Positions 1 to 7,691 of a DNA stretch of 64,000 bases are shown here, piece by piece. Origin of the DNA: Glycomyces xiaoerkulensis. GTDB taxonomy: Bacteria; Actinomycetota; Actinomycetes; Mycobacteriales; Micromonosporaceae. The DNA lies in assembly GCF_002798405.1 (NCBI RefSeq), contig NZ_PGGV01000013.1:1-64000 (forward strand). Direction: 5' to 3'. The translations under genes and the position numbers were made by a program. The notes beneath the pieces are model-generated. The model was not told the origin of the DNA, searched no databases, and saw only the letters and a list, made by a program, of their open reading frames with translations. Within the stretch, counting starts at the first letter, position 1. Every line of letters begins with the position of its first letter.

Positions 1-945
1 TTCCGCAAGGCCCTGGAGGAGACGGGCCTGAAGGTGACCACGGCGACGACGAACCTGTTCTCCCATCCGGTGTTCAAGGACGGGGCCTTCACCCACAACG
101 ACCGGGACGTGCGCCGGTTGGCCATCGCGAAGGTGATGCGGAATCTGGACCTGGCCGCCGAGCTGGGCGCGAAGGTCTATGTGTGCTGGGGCGGCCGGGA
201 GGGGGCCGAGTCCGGTGGGGCCAAGGACGTGCAGTCGGCCATGGCCCGTCTCAAGGAGGCCTTCGACGTGCTCGGCGACTACGTCACCGAGCGGGGTTAT
301 GATATCCGGTTCGCGATCGAGCCGAAGCCCAACGAGCCGCGGGGGCATATCCTGCTGCCGACGATCGGGCACGCGCTGGCCTTCATCGGCCGGTTGGAGC
401 GTCCGGAGTTGGTGGGGATCAATCCGGAGGTGGGTCATGAGGAGATGGCCGGGCTGGATTATGCGGCCGGGGTGCGGCAGGCGCTGTGGCAGGGCAAGCT
501 GTACCACATCGATTTGAACGGGCAGACCGGTCCGCGGTATGACCAGGATCTGCGGTTCGGTGCCGGGAATGTGGGCGGTGCGTTCTGGGCGGTGGATGCG
601 GTCGAGGAGGGGATCGCGGCCGGGCAGTATTCGGGGCCGATCCATTTCGATTTCAAGCCGCCGCGGACCGAGGACGACGACGGGGTGTGGGTCTCGGCGG
701 CGGCGTGTATGCGCAATTACAAGATCCTGCGCGAGAAGGTCAGGGCGTTCCGTGCCGATCCGGAGGTGCGGGAGGCGCTGGCGGCCGCGCGGGTCGACCA
801 ACTCGCGGTGCCGACGTTGGCCGAGGGTGAGACCGCCGCCGACCTCAAGGATCTCCGGGTGGATGTGGATGGTCTGGCGGCGAAGGGGATGGCCTTCGAG
901 CGGCTCGACCAACTCGCCCTCGAACACCTCTACGGCATCCGCTAG
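1..945 (+). CDS. xylA: xylose isomerase, 5'-truncated by window edge
   Basis: Interconverts D-xylose and D-xylulose in the cytosol, feeding the pentose phosphate pathway. Reading frame 1 is open from the first base, so the start lies upstream. The 314 visible residues cover roughly the last four fifths of a protein that is normally about 385-390 residues. The metal-binding segments of actinobacterial XylA are present: [13 protein letters not shown] near the visible start, [12 protein letters not shown] (metal Glu and catalytic Lys), [27 protein letters not shown] and [14 protein letters not shown] (last Asp ligand). The end EHLYGIR matches the family. It is followed by a strong hairpin and then a GH10 xylanase, which fits xylan use. 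The identification is secure; only the N-terminus with the first catalytic His/Asp is unseen. Confidence 0.97.
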   Translation, partial: FRKALEETGLKVTTATTNLFSHPVFKDGAFTHNDRDVRRLAIAKVMRNLDLAAELGAKVYVCWGGREGAESGGAKDVQSAMARLKEAFDVLGDYVTERGYDIRFAIEPKPNEPRGHILLPTIGHALAFIGRLERPELVGINPEVGHEEMAGLDYAAGVRQALWQGKLYHIDLNGQTGPRYDQDLRFGAGNVGGAFWAVDAVEEGIAAGQYSGPIHFDFKPPRTEDDDGVWVSAAACMRNYKILREKVRAFRADPEVREALAAARVDQLAVPTLAEGETAADLKDLRVDVDGLAAKGMAFERLDQLALEHLYGIR

Positions 946-960
946 CCCCGGACCGCAGTC

Positions 961-996
961 GCCTGCGGCCCCGAGCCGATCTCCGGGGCCGCAGGC
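961..996 (+). terminator. terminator hairpin after xylA
   Basis: A perfect 13-bp inverted repeat, GCCTGCGGCCCCG (961-973) and its complement (984-996), with a 10-nt loop, starts 15 bases after the xylA stop. There is no U-tract, which is usual for high-GC actinomycete terminators. It probably insulates xylA from the xylanase gene. Confidence 0.75.
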
Positions 997-1023
997 ACCC
1001 CTCCGCGACGGCACTCCCAGAGC

Positions 1024-1052
1024 TTGACTCGCGATCGCCGGGCTGTTGGAAT
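1024..1052 (+). promoter_or_regulatory. possible promoter for the GH10 xylanase gene
   Basis: TTGACT (1024-1029) is followed after 17 bases by TGGAAT (1047-1052), a plausible -35/-10 pair, 39 bases ahead of the chosen start. The -10 is weak. I see no clear repressor palindrome here; only a half-match (GGAAAGCG at 1077-1084) to the sugar-importer operator further right. Confidence 0.3.
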
Positions 1053-1091
1053 ACCAAACACATCGAAACATCCATGGAAAGCGAACCTCTA

Positions 1092-2333
1092 ATGGCCGAA
1101 ACTTCCACAGACAGCCGGATCAGGGGGCAGCGGGCGGCCGACGCCACGCTCACCCTCACCCTCGACGGCCGGCCCCTGGCCGGACGAGAAGTCGAACTGG
1201 AGCAGACGCGCCACAAATTCCTCTTCGGCTGCATCGGCTTCGACCTCATCGACCACGCCAACGGCACCTCCGCGGACCCGGAGGCCGACGCCCGCAACGC
1301 CGAGCTGTGGGAGGGCCTGTTCAACTTCGCCACGCTCCCGTTCTACTGGGGTGTCTTCGAGCCCGAGCGCGGCAAGCCCGACACGCAGCGGCTGCTGAAG
1401 ACCGCGCGGTGGTTCGCCGACCGCGGCCACCCGGTCAAGGGCCACCCGCTGGCCTGGCACACCGTGACCGCCGACTGGCTGCTCGACCTTGACAACGAGG
1501 AGATCGCCCGCGTCCAGGTCGAGCGGATCAAGCGCGAGGCGGGCGACTTCGCCGGCGTCATCGACATGTGGGACGTCATCAACGAGGTCGTCATCATGCC
1601 GATCTTCGACAAGTACGACAACGGCATCACCAGGGTGTGCCGCGATATCGGCCGCATCCCGATGGTGCGCATGGTCTTCGACGCCGCACGCGAGGCCAAC
1701 CCCAAGGCCACGCTGCTGCTCAACGACTTCGACATGTCAGCCGCCTACGAGTGCCTGATCGAGGGCGTCCTGGAAGCCGGCGTCCAGATCGACGTGCTCG
1801 GGCTCCAGAGCCACATGCACCAGGGCTACTGGGGCGAGGAGAAGACCCTCGAGACCATCGAGCGCTTCTCCAGGTACGGCCTGCCGATCCACTTCACCGA
1901 GACCACGATCCTCTCGGGGCACACCATGCCCGAGCACATCGTCGACCTCAACGACTACCGGATCGACTCCTGGCCCAGTACGCCCGAAGGCGAAGCCCGC
2001 CAAGCGGACGAGATCGAGCGCCACTACAAGACCCTGCTGTCGCACCCGTCGGTGGAGGCGATCACCTACTGGGGCATGAACGACGCCGGGATGTGGCTCG
2101 GCGCCCCGGGCGGGCTCGTCCGCACCGACGGCACCCCCAAGCCCTCGTACGACCGCCTCCACCACCTGGTCAACGACGAATGGGGCACCGCGCCGACGAG
2201 GAAGGCGACCGACGCCGACGGCAGGCTCCGCTTCAACGGTTTCCTCGGCGACTACAAGCTCGCCGTGGACGGCCGGGAAGCGACCTTCAGCCTCGACCGG
2301 GCCGGATCGGCGGACGTCACGGTCGCATTTTAG
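1092..2333 (+). CDS. endo-1,4-beta-xylanase, GH10, intracellular type
   Basis: Retaining beta-1,4-xylanase of glycoside hydrolase family 10. I chose ATG 1092 (413 aa) because GGAAAG sits about 10 bases upstream; an in-frame ATG at 1074 would add six residues but has no ribosome site. After a short beta-rich N-terminal segment the (beta/alpha)8 barrel begins near residue 60. GH10 landmarks are KGHPLAWH (116-123), MWDVINEV with acid/base Glu165, and HFTETT with nucleophile Glu270. No signal peptide is seen, so it should act on imported xylo-oligosaccharides rather than polymer. It lies between xylA and a convergent GH2 gene whose stop codon overlaps its own. Some proteins of this subgroup act on other substrates, so the exact glycan is inferred. 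Confidence 0.9.
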   Translation: MAETSTDSRIRGQRAADATLTLTLDGRPLAGREVELEQTRHKFLFGCIGFDLIDHANGTSADPEADARNAELWEGLFNFATLPFYWGVFEPERGKPDTQRLLKTARWFADRGHPVKGHPLAWHTVTADWLLDLDNEEIARVQVERIKREAGDFAGVIDMWDVINEVVIMPIFDKYDNGITRVCRDIGRIPMVRMVFDAAREANPKATLLLNDFDMSAAYECLIEGVLEAGVQIDVLGLQSHMHQGYWGEEKTLETIERFSRYGLPIHFTETTILSGHTMPEHIVDLNDYRIDSWPSTPEGEARQADEIERHYKTLLSHPSVEAITYWGMNDAGMWLGAPGGLVRTDGTPKPSYDRLHHLVNDEWGTAPTRKATDADGRLRFNGFLGDYKLAVDGREATFSLDRAGSADVTVAF

Positions 2334-4015
2334 CGTTCGCGGGCGAACAGTCCCCGGACGGCGCCGTAGGCCTGCTTGGGGCGGCGGTACTCGTCGAGGA
2401 CGCCCTTGTCGTTCATGCTGCGGGGGCGGCCGAGGAGCATGTCCTTGGCGTCGGTGGTCCGGAAGTCGCCGAGTACCCAGATGCTCAGTCCGCTGATCCG
2501 GTCCTGCCCTTCGTCCAGGTGCTCGATGACGGTCCGCAGCAGCTCGGCCTGGTATTCCTCGGTCCACATGCCGTGGTGCGCGTCGCGCCACCCGGGCACG
2601 GCGCCGGCCCCGATCTCGGAGATGATGAGCGGCTTGTCCTCGTGCCCGGATCCGTCGACGTGCGCTGCGATGCGGTCGAGTTCTCCGGGAATGTCGGCGA
2701 GACCGCCCTCGTACCAGCCGGGGTAGCAGTTCACCGCGACCACATCGACCAGGTCCAGAGACAGGTCCTCGTAGACGTGGTTGGAGGCGTAGGTGACCGG
2801 CCGCGACGGGTCGAGGACCCGCAGCTCGCGAAGCAGCTTCTCGTAGGCGGGTCGGTTCTCGGGCTCGTGGCTCGGGCTCTCGTTGAGCACGCCCCACATG
2901 ATGATCGACGGGTGGTTGACCGCCGCGGCGACCATTTCATCGATGTGCGCCAGTTGCGCGGCGATGAAACTCGGATCGGTGAGCCGCTCGGCCGGGTACT
3001 GCCACCCGATCGACTCGCTCCATACGAGAATCCCGAGCTCGTCGCACAGGTCGAGGAACAGCGGGTCCTGCGGATAGTGGCTGCCCCGCACGAAGTTGCA
3101 GCCCAGGTCCCGGATCTGCTCCAGGTCCGCGACCAGCAGGCCGGGCGGCTGGGCGTGTCCGAACTGCGGGTGCGACTCGTGCCGATTGACGCCTCGGAGC
3201 GTCAGCGGCTCGCCGTTGACGGCCAGTCGCGCGCCTTCGACGCCGACCCGCCGCAGCCCGAACCGCTCGACCATGTCGTCCTCGCCGAGCCGCACCGAGA
3301 CCAGGTGCAAGGCCGGGCTCGACGGCGACCACGGTTCGGCCCCAGGCAGCTCGAAGGACCTCTCGATCCTCCCCGAAGCCTCCACGTCCACCGACCCGTC
3401 GACCACGGTCCGCCCTCCGCACTCGACCGTCAGCCGAACCCCTCGGGCCGGTTCGGTCGCGCTGTAGTCGACCGCCAGCGCCACCCGCCGCGCCTCGACG
3501 TCCTCGGTGAGGACCCGCAGCCCGTCGATCCGCACCTCGCCGAGCCGGTGCAGCTCGACCCCTCTGGTGATCCCGCCGAAGTGGTACCAGTCGAAGTAGT
3601 CCAGGTGCAGCGGCGATCGCGAGTCGTCGAACCGGTTGTCGACCAGCACCACGACCTCGGCCCACCCGGCCTCGGCGTCTTCGACCTCGGCGAAGAACCG
3701 GGTGAAGCCCCCGGCGTGCTCCCGGACGGGACTGCGGTCCCAGTACACCCGGCACCAGTGGTGGACCCCGTCGAAGACGAGCCGGTACCGCCCGGGATCG
3801 GTGACCCGCATCCGGGTCCGGTACGCGACCAGCCCGCGTCCGCCGGCGTGCCCGGGCGTGGCGTCGAAGCAGCCGGGCACGGCCATGACGTCGTCGAACA
3901 CGATCGATCCCGGATCGACCCGGTCCGGGTCGACGTCGCCGAGGAACGCGAAGTCCCAGACACCGTCCAGATCCCGTACCTCGCGCCGCTCATGCTGGAT
4001 GAATCTGCGGACCAC
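2330..4015 (-). CDS. glycoside hydrolase family 2 (beta-glucuronidase/galactosidase-like)
   Basis: Cytosolic GH2 enzyme of 561 aa, close to beta-glucuronidases (about 600) and much shorter than LacZ. The start is GTG 4015, with GGGAGG upstream. Domain order is a jelly-roll sugar-binding domain (about 1-170), an Ig-like domain (170-265) and a TIM barrel. The barrel carries the signature LRGVNRHESHPQFG, HPSIIMWGVLNES with acid/base Glu, and LIISEIGAGA with the nucleophile Glu. Either beta-glucuronidase (4-O-methyl-glucuronyl side chains of xylan) or beta-galactosidase is possible; residues alone do not decide. It converges on the xylanase gene, stop codons overlapping by two bases. The divergent neighbour is a GH15 gene across 138 bases. 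Confidence 0.88.
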   Translation of the reverse strand: MVRRFIQHERREVRDLDGVWDFAFLGDVDPDRVDPGSIVFDDVMAVPGCFDATPGHAGGRGLVAYRTRMRVTDPGRYRLVFDGVHHWCRVYWDRSPVREHAGGFTRFFAEVEDAEAGWAEVVVLVDNRFDDSRSPLHLDYFDWYHFGGITRGVELHRLGEVRIDGLRVLTEDVEARRVALAVDYSATEPARGVRLTVECGGRTVVDGSVDVEASGRIERSFELPGAEPWSPSSPALHLVSVRLGEDDMVERFGLRRVGVEGARLAVNGEPLTLRGVNRHESHPQFGHAQPPGLLVADLEQIRDLGCNFVRGSHYPQDPLFLDLCDELGILVWSESIGWQYPAERLTDPSFIAAQLAHIDEMVAAAVNHPSIIMWGVLNESPSHEPENRPAYEKLLRELRVLDPSRPVTYASNHVYEDLSLDLVDVVAVNCYPGWYEGGLADIPGELDRIAAHVDGSGHEDKPLIISEIGAGAVPGWRDAHHGMWTEEYQAELLRTVIEHLDEGQDRISGLSIWVLGDFRTTDAKDMLLGRPRSMNDKGVLDEYRRPKQAYGAVRGLFARER

Positions 4016-4153
4016 GGCCGCCTCCCGTCGTCAACTCGGCCTGACGAACGAACCCTATGCCAGACGCTTGCCTCTCATCCGTCGCCGCCCGGACGGGCTG
4101 GACCACTCGCGCGACCATGTGTGTCGAGAGTCGATCTGTGACACCGTGTCCGT

Positions 4154-5959
4154 ATGGCTCTCCGCATCGAGGACTACGGGTTGATCGGCGACCTGCACAC
4201 GGCCGCGCTGGTCGGCCGCGACGGCTCGATCGACTGGTTGTGCCTGCCGCGGTTCGACTCGCCTTCCTGCTTCGCGGCGCTGCTCGGTGACGACCGCGCC
4301 GGGTTCTGGCGGATCTCGCCGTCCGCCGGCGGGATGTGCACGCGGCGGCGCTACCGCGGCGATTCGCTGATTCTCGAGACCGAATGGGACACGCCTGAAG
4401 GGAGCGTGCGCGTCATCGACGCGATGCCGCCTCGCCCGCAGACCGCCGCCGACGTCGTCCGCGTCGTCGAAGGGCTGAGCGGGCGCGTTCCGATGGACAT
4501 GACGATGCGGATCCGCTTCGGATACGGCAAGATCGAGCCCTGGATCCGGCGCTTCGACGGCCATCTGTCTGCGGTGGCCGGACCCGATGCGGCCTGGCTC
4601 GACTCCGACGTGCGTGTCGGAGGCGACCACCGGATCTCGAGCTGCGAGTTCCCGATCGAGGCGGGCGAGCGCGTCTCCTTCGTGCTCACCCACGAGCTGT
4701 CCCACGAGCCTCGCCCCACCGCCTCCGACCCCGATGCCGCGATCGCCGAGGCCGAGCGGTTCTGGCACGAGTGGATCCAGCGCATCGACTACAAGGGCCG
4801 CTGGCCCGAGGCGGTTCGCCGCTCCCTGATCACCCTCAAGGCGCTCACCTATGTGCCCACCGGCGGCATCCTCGCCGCTCCCACCACCTCGCTGCCGGAG
4901 CACATCGGCGGGGTCCGCAACTGGGACTACCGGTACTGCTGGCTGCGCGACGCCACCTTCACCCTGCAGGCACTGCTCGGCACCGGCTACATCACCGAGG
5001 CCCGGGAGTGGCGCGAGTGGCTCCTGCGCGCGGTCGCCGGCGATCCGTCGGACCTCCAGATCGTTTACGGCCTCGACGGCTCCCACTGGATGCCCGAGTA
5101 CACCGCCGACTGGCTCAGCGGCTACGAGAACTCGGCCCCGGTGCGGATCGGCAACGACGCCTCCGGCCAGTTCCAGCTCGACGTCTGGGGCGAGATCCTC
5201 GACGGCCTGCACGTGGCCAGGTCGGCGGGCCTGGAGGTCGACCAGGACGCCTGGCGCTTGCAGCAGGCGCTGCTGCACTTCCTGGAAGGGAACTGGAGCG
5301 AGCCCGACGAGGGCCTGTGGGAGGTGCGGGCCCAGCGCCGCCACTTCGTCCACTCCAAGGTGCTGGCCTGGGCGGGCTTCGACCGGGCGGTCCGGGCGGT
5401 GGAGCAGTTCGGGCTCGACGGTCCGGTCGACAGGTGGAGAACCCTGCGCGACCGGATCCACAGCGAGGTGTGCGAGCGGGGCTTCGACGCCGACCGCGGG
5501 ACCTTCACCCAGTTCTACGGCTCGGACGGCTTGGACGCGTCGCTGCTGCTCATCCCACAGGTCGGTTTTCTGCCTTGGGACGATCCGCGGGTGGTCGGCA
5601 CGGTCGAGGCGCTGCAGCGGGAGCTGTGCCGCGAGGGGTTCCTCCAGCGGTACGATCCGTTCGCCGACGGCGGCGTGGACGGGGTGCCCGGCCATGAGGG
5701 TTCGTTCCTGGTCTGCTCCTTCTGGCTGGTCGACGCCCTCGGCGGCATCGGGCGCCGCCGGGAGGCGGTCGAGCTGTTCGAGCGGCTGCTCGAGGTCCGG
5801 AACGACCTGGGCCTGCTGGCCGAGGAATACGATCCGGCGGTCGGCCGGCAGCTCGGCAACTTCCCGCAGGCCTACAGCCACGTCGGCCTGGTCAACGCGG
5901 CCCGCCGGCTGAGCGAGTCCGAGCCGTCCGGCCGGGACGTGCGCGCCGGGGGCGACTGA
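4154..5959 (+). CDS. GH15 family glucoamylase/trehalase-like hydrolase
   Basis: Inverting (alpha/alpha)6-barrel hydrolase, 601 aa, of the bacterial GH15 group that includes actinobacterial trehalases and glucodextranase-like enzymes. The N-terminal YGLIGDLHTAALVGRDGSID is the hallmark of the group's beta-sandwich domain. The barrel carries GGVRNWDYRYCWLRDA (substrate-binding Asp/Trp/Arg) and YGLDGSHWMPEY, and the C-terminal LLAEEYDP supplies the catalytic Glu, followed by LGNFPQAYSHVGLVNAA. There is no signal peptide, so trehalose or malto-oligosaccharide turnover in the cytosol is likely. ATG 4154 follows a poor ribosome site and may be near-leaderless. Its end almost touches the convergent MarR gene. 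Confidence 0.88.
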   Translation: MALRIEDYGLIGDLHTAALVGRDGSIDWLCLPRFDSPSCFAALLGDDRAGFWRISPSAGGMCTRRRYRGDSLILETEWDTPEGSVRVIDAMPPRPQTAADVVRVVEGLSGRVPMDMTMRIRFGYGKIEPWIRRFDGHLSAVAGPDAAWLDSDVRVGGDHRISSCEFPIEAGERVSFVLTHELSHEPRPTASDPDAAIAEAERFWHEWIQRIDYKGRWPEAVRRSLITLKALTYVPTGGILAAPTTSLPEHIGGVRNWDYRYCWLRDATFTLQALLGTGYITEAREWREWLLRAVAGDPSDLQIVYGLDGSHWMPEYTADWLSGYENSAPVRIGNDASGQFQLDVWGEILDGLHVARSAGLEVDQDAWRLQQALLHFLEGNWSEPDEGLWEVRAQRRHFVHSKVLAWAGFDRAVRAVEQFGLDGPVDRWRTLRDRIHSEVCERGFDADRGTFTQFYGSDGLDASLLLIPQVGFLPWDDPRVVGTVEALQRELCREGFLQRYDPFADGGVDGVPGHEGSFLVCSFWLVDALGGIGRRREAVELFERLLEVRNDLGLLAEEYDPAVGRQLGNFPQAYSHVGLVNAARRLSESEPSGRDVRAGGD

Positions 5960-5963
5960 AGGG

Positions 5964-6401
5964 TCATTCCCCGGGAGGGTCGGCCCGCATGGCCCGCACC
6001 AGCGCCGGCAGCCCCTTGGCCAGGCCGTCCCGCTCGTCTTCGGTCATCGCCGCGATCCACCCCAGGTAGCGCTCGTGGAGATTGGCGCCCATCCGGCGGT
6101 GGAGCCGCCGTCCCTCGTCGGTGATCTGGAGGCGGTAGAGGCGCCGGTTGGCCGGATCGCGCTCGCGCACCAGCAGGCCGTCCGATTCCAGGTCGGCCAC
6201 GAGGCGGCTGACGGTGCTCTTCTCCAGACCCAGCAGCTCGGCCAGTTCCCGCTGCGAGAGCCCGGTGCCGCCGTCGAGTTCGTGGAGGGCGAACAATTGC
6301 GACGGCGACACCGGATGTTCGGGCGAAACCCGGTCCATCAGCGCCACTCCGGCGCTGCGCACCAGGTCCATGAGCAGATGGTGCAGGTGATGTGATTCCA
6401 C
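5964..6401 (-). CDS. MarR family transcriptional regulator
   Basis: Winged-helix repressor, 145 aa from GTG 6401, the usual MarR length. An upstream TTG (6452) would add 17 residues but has no ribosome site, whereas GGAGGG lies 3 bases before GTG 6401. The fold is clear: a dimerisation helix, SQLFALHELDGGTGLSQREL, recognition helix LGLEKSTVSRLVADLES, the wing DGLLVRERDPANRRLY, then LQITDEGRRL and a C-terminal dimer helix. It is divergent from a methyltransferase gene, with a dyad operator between them, so it probably represses both itself and the methyltransferase. The ligand is unknown. Confidence 0.9.
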   Translation of the reverse strand: MESHHLHHLLMDLVRSAGVALMDRVSPEHPVSPSQLFALHELDGGTGLSQRELAELLGLEKSTVSRLVADLESDGLLVRERDPANRRLYRLQITDEGRRLHRRMGANLHERYLGWIAAMTEDERDGLAKGLPALVRAMRADPPGE

Positions 6402-6458
6402 GGACCCTCCGGTCAAAGAGTTGTAGCCGTCAACCGTATACCGTAGACTCAAGGAAAG

Positions 6459-6473
6459 GTTGCATAATACAAC
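6459..6473. promoter_or_regulatory. candidate MarR operator
   Basis: GTTGCATAATACAAC has arms GTTG/CAAC around an AT-rich centre, in a locally AT-rich patch between the divergent marR and methyltransferase genes. The TAATAC at 6465-6470 could also be the -10 element for the rightward gene, which would let the repressor block it. Confidence 0.5.
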
Positions 6474-6486
6474 TATTGGAGGGATC

Positions 6487-7053
6487 GTGAACCACCGGCA
6501 TCCGGGCCATCACGGCGCTTTCGAGGGCCGTTCGGCCAAGCGCTACCGCTTCCTGGCCCACCGCCTCCTGCGCGGCCTCTACCGCCGGATCGCCCGGGAC
6601 CTGTCGGCCTCGGCCGAACCGGACGCCCGCGTGCTCGACGTCGGCACCGGGCCGGGGGTGCTCCTGGCCGAACTCGCCCGCGCCCGCCCCGACCTGCGGC
6701 TCACCGGCATCGACCTGTCGGCCGACATGGTCGCCGAGGCCGGGCGCGACCTCGGCGGCCGCGCCACGGTCCTGACCGCCGATGTCGGCGCCCTGCCCTT
6801 CGGCGAGGGCTCCTTCGACGTGGTGGTCTCCTCCTACAGCTCCCACCACTGGGACGACCCGGCGGCCGGGGCCGCCGAGATCGCCCGGGTGCTGCGTCCG
6901 GGCGGCCGCCTGCTCGTCTACGACTTCGACCGCGCCCCGTTCGACGAACTGGGCGGCCCGGCCGGGCTCGAGGCGGTCGGCCGCTCCCGCTTCCGCACCG
7001 GCTGGATCCCGATGCGCAGCAGGCGGTTCGAGGCGGTCCGCTCCGGGGACTGA
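6487..7053 (+). CDS. class I SAM-dependent methyltransferase
   Basis: Small class I methyltransferase of 188 aa. GTG 6487 is preferred because GGAGGG lies four bases upstream; an in-frame ATG at 6460 would sit inside the operator. Motif I is VLDVGTGPGVLLAEL, followed by the acidic GIDLSADM, the motif II/post-II region FDVVVSSYSSHHW, and LRPGGRLLVYDFDR. The first 50 residues are very His/Arg-rich (NHRHPGHHGAFEGRSAKRYR). The SHHW segment after motif IV resembles arsenite- or small-molecule-methylating proteins, but no Cys triad is present. The divergent MarR gene suggests an inducible stress or detoxification role; the substrate is unknown. Confidence 0.85.
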   Translation: MNHRHPGHHGAFEGRSAKRYRFLAHRLLRGLYRRIARDLSASAEPDARVLDVGTGPGVLLAELARARPDLRLTGIDLSADMVAEAGRDLGGRATVLTADVGALPFGEGSFDVVVSSYSSHHWDDPAAGAAEIARVLRPGGRLLVYDFDRAPFDELGGPAGLEAVGRSRFRTGWIPMRSRRFEAVRSGD

Positions 7054-7155
7054 GCCGGTTGCGGCGGCCTTCTGGGATCGCTTCCACCCCGCCGTCAGGG
7101 AATCGAGTGGAATCGATAAGATCCGCCTAGCCAACAGTTCGATAGGAGTCGATGT

Positions 7156-7641
7156 ATGCGACGCGGGTTGATCGCAGTTGCCGCCGTGGCGGCTCTGGCC
7201 GCCGCTGCCTGCGGCAGTGAGGAAGCACCTGACGGCCCCGAAGAGGGGTCGAGCGAATCCGAGGTCCCCCAAGCCACCGACCAGTGGGAATCGGCGGGGG
7301 AGCTGGACAACATGCCGCCCGAGGCCACCGCGGAGCTCGAACCGCCGGTCGCCCCCGAGGCGATCGCCGGCGCCTTCGGCGACGCCGGTCTGGGCGACGG
7401 CGAGGCGGCCGACCTGGGCACCGACGCCGAGTCCTGCGACCTGACCGACTGCGTCCGTGCCTTCGAGTCCGGGGAGACCACGGTCATGATCTACATGTCC
7501 GAGGAGATGGCCGCGGACGCATCGGAGGCACTCGAGGACAACTTCGTGTCCGGGCCGGTCATGCTCCACTACGCCGCCTCGGAGACCCCCGAGGACGCCC
7601 GCGGCGACTACGAGGCCGCGCTGGCCGACGCCCTGGAGTAG
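7156..7641 (+). CDS. putative secreted lipoprotein, unknown function
   Basis: A 161-aa protein with a signal peptide and lipobox: MRRG, a hydrophobic run, then LAAAAC, with Cys21 as predicted lipidation site. The mature part is very acidic (Glu/Asp-rich linker 22-75), followed by a small domain (about 80-160) with one Cys pair (CDLTDC) and the segment TTVMIYMSEEMAAD. The start is set by AGGAG seven bases upstream of ATG 7156. I do not recognise the family. It converges on the copper locus, and the acidic linker suggests an extracytoplasmic tethered domain. Confidence 0.75.
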   Translation: MRRGLIAVAAVAALAAAACGSEEAPDGPEEGSSESEVPQATDQWESAGELDNMPPEATAELEPPVAPEAIAGAFGDAGLGDGEAADLGTDAESCDLTDCVRAFESGETTVMIYMSEEMAADASEALEDNFVSGPVMLHYAASETPEDARGDYEAALADALE

Positions 7642-7691
7642 TCCCGGGACCGGGCGGGGTGAGCACCGCGACCGCGGCCGATACCGGGCGC

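Noticed and set aside
1077-1084. GGAAAGCG half-match to the sugar operator before the xylanase gene
   Set aside because: Only one half-site of eight bases, overlapping the ribosome site; expected by chance and lacking the GTTGCA half.
2330-4141. Long + strand open frame (from 1568) covering xylanase and GH2 genes
   Set aside because: It is an out-of-frame shadow: Arg/His/Pro-rich, no domain, and antisense to the clear GH2 gene.
4055-5881. 608-codon minus-strand frame opposite the GH15 gene
   Set aside because: Shadow of the GH15 coding sequence with typical antisense composition (Gly/Ala/Asp/His); no motif or ribosome site.
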